Positions 61,651 to 64,000 of a stretch of DNA of 64,000 nucleotides are shown here, one piece after another. The translations under genes and the position numbers were made by a program. Position 1 is the stretch's first letter. Each line of letters opens with the position of its first letter. This DNA comes from Symbiodinium natans (lineage: Eukaryota; Sar; Dinophyceae; Suessiales; Symbiodiniaceae): the NCBI GenBank assembly GCA_905221605.1, contig CAJNDS010002303.1:301042-365041 (forward strand), written 5' to 3'. The notes under the pieces were generated by a model. It did no database searches, was not told the origin of the DNA, and saw only the letters and a list, made by a program, of their open reading frames with translations.

Positions 61651-62199
61651 CGCGTACCTGGTACTGGAAGCACTTCCATCTGTTTCAGGGGCGAGGAATC
61701 CGAGTTCAGGGGTTCGTTAGTAAGCTTTTAGCTGAACCCTGAACCCTAATAAGCCCTAAGCCTTGAACCCGAAACCCTCGACCGCGCTTTGGGGGCAGTT
61801 TGGTGCAGGGTACAGGCGGGTTAAGGCCTTAGGCGAATTAGGAGTTCAGGGCTTAGGGTTTAGGTTTAACAGTTTGGGGTTTTGGGTTTCGGGTTCAAAG
61901 TCTCTGGCCACTTTGTCCCCTAAAGCCCAAACCCTTAAACCACTCATCGCAGGCTTTAGATCGTGGACGTGTCGCCTGTTTGTCTTTGTTTCGGTTGTAG
62001 GGACTTCCGAACTTCCGGGGTTGAGGAGTTTGAGGGCTAGTAGGGTTTGGTTGAGACGGGCTTTGGGTTTAGGGTTTGGGGTTTAGGGTAACCCTGAACC
62101 CTAAACCCTAGACCCTAAACCCTAAACCCTAAATCCTAAACCCTAAACCCTAAACCCCGAACCCTAAGGTCCCAAGGGCCTATATAGCACCCCTTACAG

Positions 62200-62246
62200 G
62201 CCCGCAAGCGGTCGCTGGCGCAGCCATCGGCTGCCAAGCGGCGGAG
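62200..62246 (+). CDS. Nuclear-protein gene: basic exon with nuclear-localisation-type signal
   Basis: CTTACAG|GCC opens ARKRSLAQPSAAKRR, ending CGGAG|GCGGGTTTTCGC. Two basic clusters (RKR and KRRR) separated by about ten residues resemble a bipartite nuclear localisation signal. The next exon begins GCGCTCTCGC, like the intron start. Confidence 0.55.
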
Positions 62247-62429
62247 GCGGGTTTTCGCTCGCAGTTTAGCCCTACAGCCTAACTCCTAAACCCTAAACCC
62301 CAAACCCTAAACCCTAAACCCTAAGCCCTAAGCCCTAAACCCTAAGCCCTAAACCCTAAACCCTAAATTGGTGGGTTGGGCATGCGGCTTAGTACAAGGA
62401 CTTGAGTGGCGGACAAGTCGCACATGGGG

Positions 62430-62515
62430 ATTTCCGAAGCATGGGTACCCCTTATATACCACCAATTGCTATATGTTCCGTCTACAGGAACCACCCAAAA
62501 AGGGTACCCCCTATT
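62430..62515. mobile_element. Short inverted-repeat element, family shared with 11.9 kb
   Basis: TTTCCGAAGCATGGGTACCC and GGGTACCCCCTATTTTCGGA are imperfect inverted repeats. Confidence 0.5.
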
Positions 62516-62722
62516 TTCGGAAACTGAAGTTCTCAGGTTCGAAGATGGACTCTGAATCCTTTTACGCCCTCAGCCTTCAACTCTAAACCCTTATCAAATA
62601 CACATCCTGAACCTCCAAGCGACCCCAAAACGTCAATAACCCTAAGCCCTAAATCCTAAACCTTCGGCCCCTAAACCCGAAACCCTAACGTAAACCCTCA
62701 ACCTGGCTAAACCCCAAACCCC

Positions 62723-62830
62723 AAACCCCAAACCCTAAACCCTAAACCCTAAACCCTAAACCCTAAACCCTAAACCCTAAACCCTAAACCCTGAACCCTA
62801 AACCCTAAACCCTAAACCCTAAACCCTAAG
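62723..62830. repeat. CCCTAAA array
   Basis: About fifteen heptamers, 22 bp before the next acceptor. Confidence 0.95.
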
Positions 62831-62851
62831 ACCTGATACTCAGCTCAGAAG

Positions 62852-62925
62852 GCGCTCTCGCTCGCCATCCCAGAGCCCCGTCTCCTCGCTCCCGTCCGCT
62901 ATCTGGGAGCGCTCCTTGGGGCACG
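62852..62925 (+). CDS. Nuclear-protein gene: Arg/Ser exon
   Basis: CAGAAG|G in phase 2 reads RRSRSPSQSPVSSLPSAIWE and RSLGH. With the previous exon this gives KRRRRSRSPSQSP, an RS-type stretch as in SR splicing factors and other nuclear proteins. Donor is likely GCACG|GTTTCGGG, directly before TTTAGGG repeats. The gene runs out of view to the right. Confidence 0.5.
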
Positions 62926-62933
62926 GTTTCGGG

Positions 62934-62972
62934 TTTAGGGTTTAGGGTTTAGGGTTTAGGGTTTAGGGTTTA
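62934..62972. repeat. TTTAGGG array after the Arg/Ser exon
   Basis: Six heptamers starting within 10 bp of the donor. Confidence 0.95.
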
Positions 62973-62994
62973 GGGGTCAGATGTGTTTCTGGCT

Positions 62995-63094
62995 GGTTCT
63001 TAGTATGAGTCTTAGGGTCCTATAGAATCCCTACGTCCTAAACCCTAAACCCTTACATATGGCCCTAATTCCCTCTTTCCCTGCTAAGAATCAG
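62995..63094. mobile_element. Degraded relative of the 13.5-kb inverted-repeat element
   Basis: GGTTCTTAGTATGAGTCTTA and CCCTCTTTCCCTGCTAAGAA..TC are imperfect arms around a CCCTAAA core. Confidence 0.4.
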
Positions 63095-63445
63095 GGGGTT
63101 TAGAAGGTGTGGGGTCCGACTGCTCAAGGTTTTCAGGGTTTTATGGGGTTTAGGTTTTCGGATTTAGGGGTTTATGGGTTTAGGGTTTTTAGGATTTTAC
63201 ATGTGGAGTTACTTAGGGCTACCCTAGTCCAGGGAGAGTTTCGGGTTTAGGGGTTACTGGTTTTGGATTCAGAGCCTCGGAGGCTGAGAATTTCAGGGTG
63301 TACCTGGCTTAGAGTTGGGCCCGTCCTGCCCGGATGTGGGTTTCGGTTCGGGGGCCGACCAGCGCCCTCGATCCTAGAGTGCTTTGGGTTTGGGTAGGAC
63401 TAGGAGTGGCTTAGGGTTCAGGAATCCCATGCTACACTTGCAGTG

Positions 63446-63580
63446 TCCCTAAGGGAGGGGGGTCCAAGGGGGGTATGTAACCCAAGGTTCACCAAATACT
63501 CCCCGCTACTCCCGCAGGCTCCCTCAGCTTCCTTAATGGTCCCTAGGTACCTACCCCCCTTGAACCCCCCTCCCTTGAAG
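63446..63580. mobile_element. Short inverted-repeat element
   Basis: GGGAGGGGGGTCCAAGGGGG..GTA and TACCCCCCTTGAACCCCCCT..CCC are near-perfect arms of about 23 bp; core of about 80 bp. Confidence 0.75.
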
Positions 63581-63599
63581 AACCCCTAGGCCCTACACT

Positions 63600-64000
63600 T
63601 TAAACCCTAAACCCTAAACCCTACACCCTAAACCCTAAGCCCTAAGCCCTAAACCCTAAACCCTTCGGGAAGAGCCATGGGATGCCCGTGCGCCAGGGTT
63701 GAAGATCGTGGGGTGGGCTTGGGGCTTCGTGGTCTTAGGGGGTTGTAGTTTAGGGTTTAGGGTTTAGGGTTTAGGGTTTAGGGTTTAGGGTTTAGGGTTT
63801 AGGGTTTAGGGTTTAGGGAGGGCTCATGGGCGTTTGTTCGTGTGGAGGGTTAGGCTGAGGAGGTTCAAGGGTTTGGGGTTTGGGGTTTCGTTTTGGGGGT
63901 TTAGGGTTTAGGGTTTAGGGCTTAGGAGTGACTGCAGGGTTCCTGAAGGGCCTTATTTGAAACCTGAAGCCTGGATCTGCCTAGGAACGCCCTCAGTCGG
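63600..64000. repeat. Telomere-like runs at the right end
   Basis: CCCTAAA run at 63600-63663 and about ten pure TTTAGGG units at 63748-63818, with further units to 63922. No supported gene. Confidence 0.9.

Overview
The window looks like dinoflagellate nuclear DNA, most like the Symbiodiniaceae/Suessiales type. Five things point there. (1) The plant/dinoflagellate-type telomere heptamer TTTAGGG/CCCTAAA and one-base variants are scattered over nearly the whole window in both orientations. (2) Real coding DNA is confined to short GC-rich exons of about 35-125 nt. (3) Introns mostly use GC donors, with some GA and GT, and acceptors of the form AG|G. (4) A close match to the dinoflagellate spliced leader lies just upstream of one small gene. 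(5) Every gene I can support is on the plus strand, as expected of unidirectional dinoflagellate gene blocks. No rRNA, tRNA, CRISPR or prokaryotic gene was seen. A 100-base N gap lies at 26401-26500.

Layout. 0-17.3 kb: telomere-like mosaic with a few scattered probable exons, plus a compact two-membrane-segment gene at 5260-5487 preceded by the leader relic. 17.9-26.0 kb: a purine/pyrimidine-biased block free of telomere repeats, containing three tandem copies of a unit of about 2.25 kb, each with a long internal inverted repeat. 26.5-27.74 kb: minisatellite built on GTTTAGGGTTTCAGGGCCT. 27.8-28.3 kb: duplicated dispersed repeat. 28.84-29.59 kb: 21-bp repeat blocks in alternating orientation. 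28.67-48.18 kb: one large split gene, interrupted by an antisense degenerate retroelement (41.87-43.14 kb), an island of a 16-bp repeat motif (35.6-37.75 kb) and several short inverted-repeat elements. 50.2-51.0 kb: a small split gene. 51.5-55.2 kb: low-complexity, microsatellite and palindromic DNA. 55.9-56.1 kb: a tiny two-exon gene. 57.45-62.93 kb: a split gene for a probable nuclear protein ending in an Arg/Ser-rich segment.

The main result is the large gene. Twenty-one short exons rejoin without breaking frame at nearly all junctions. They encode the end of one glycine-rich domain, then a complete second one (from TFTESGTWT through LLVVGGGGGGGG, TVVVGAGGVGG, NAGGGGGAGG and YAGGGGGGS to SGVVIIEK), then a different Cys-containing region. 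The layout of the glycine-rich domain matches the family known from phage tail-fibre and bacterial surface proteins. The introns are built largely of telomere heptamers, usually TTTAGGG-oriented after the donor and CCCTAAA-oriented before the acceptor, so many introns could fold end to end. The first bases of an intron often resemble the first bases of the next exon. Several telomere blocks here and elsewhere in the window are flanked by 13-40 bp direct duplications, and one exon is split by a 170-bp terminal-inverted-repeat element that behaves as a ready-made GC-AG intron. Together these suggest introns created by insertion of DNA elements and of telomere repeats (introner-like gain). This is inference from sequence; no transcript or database search was available.
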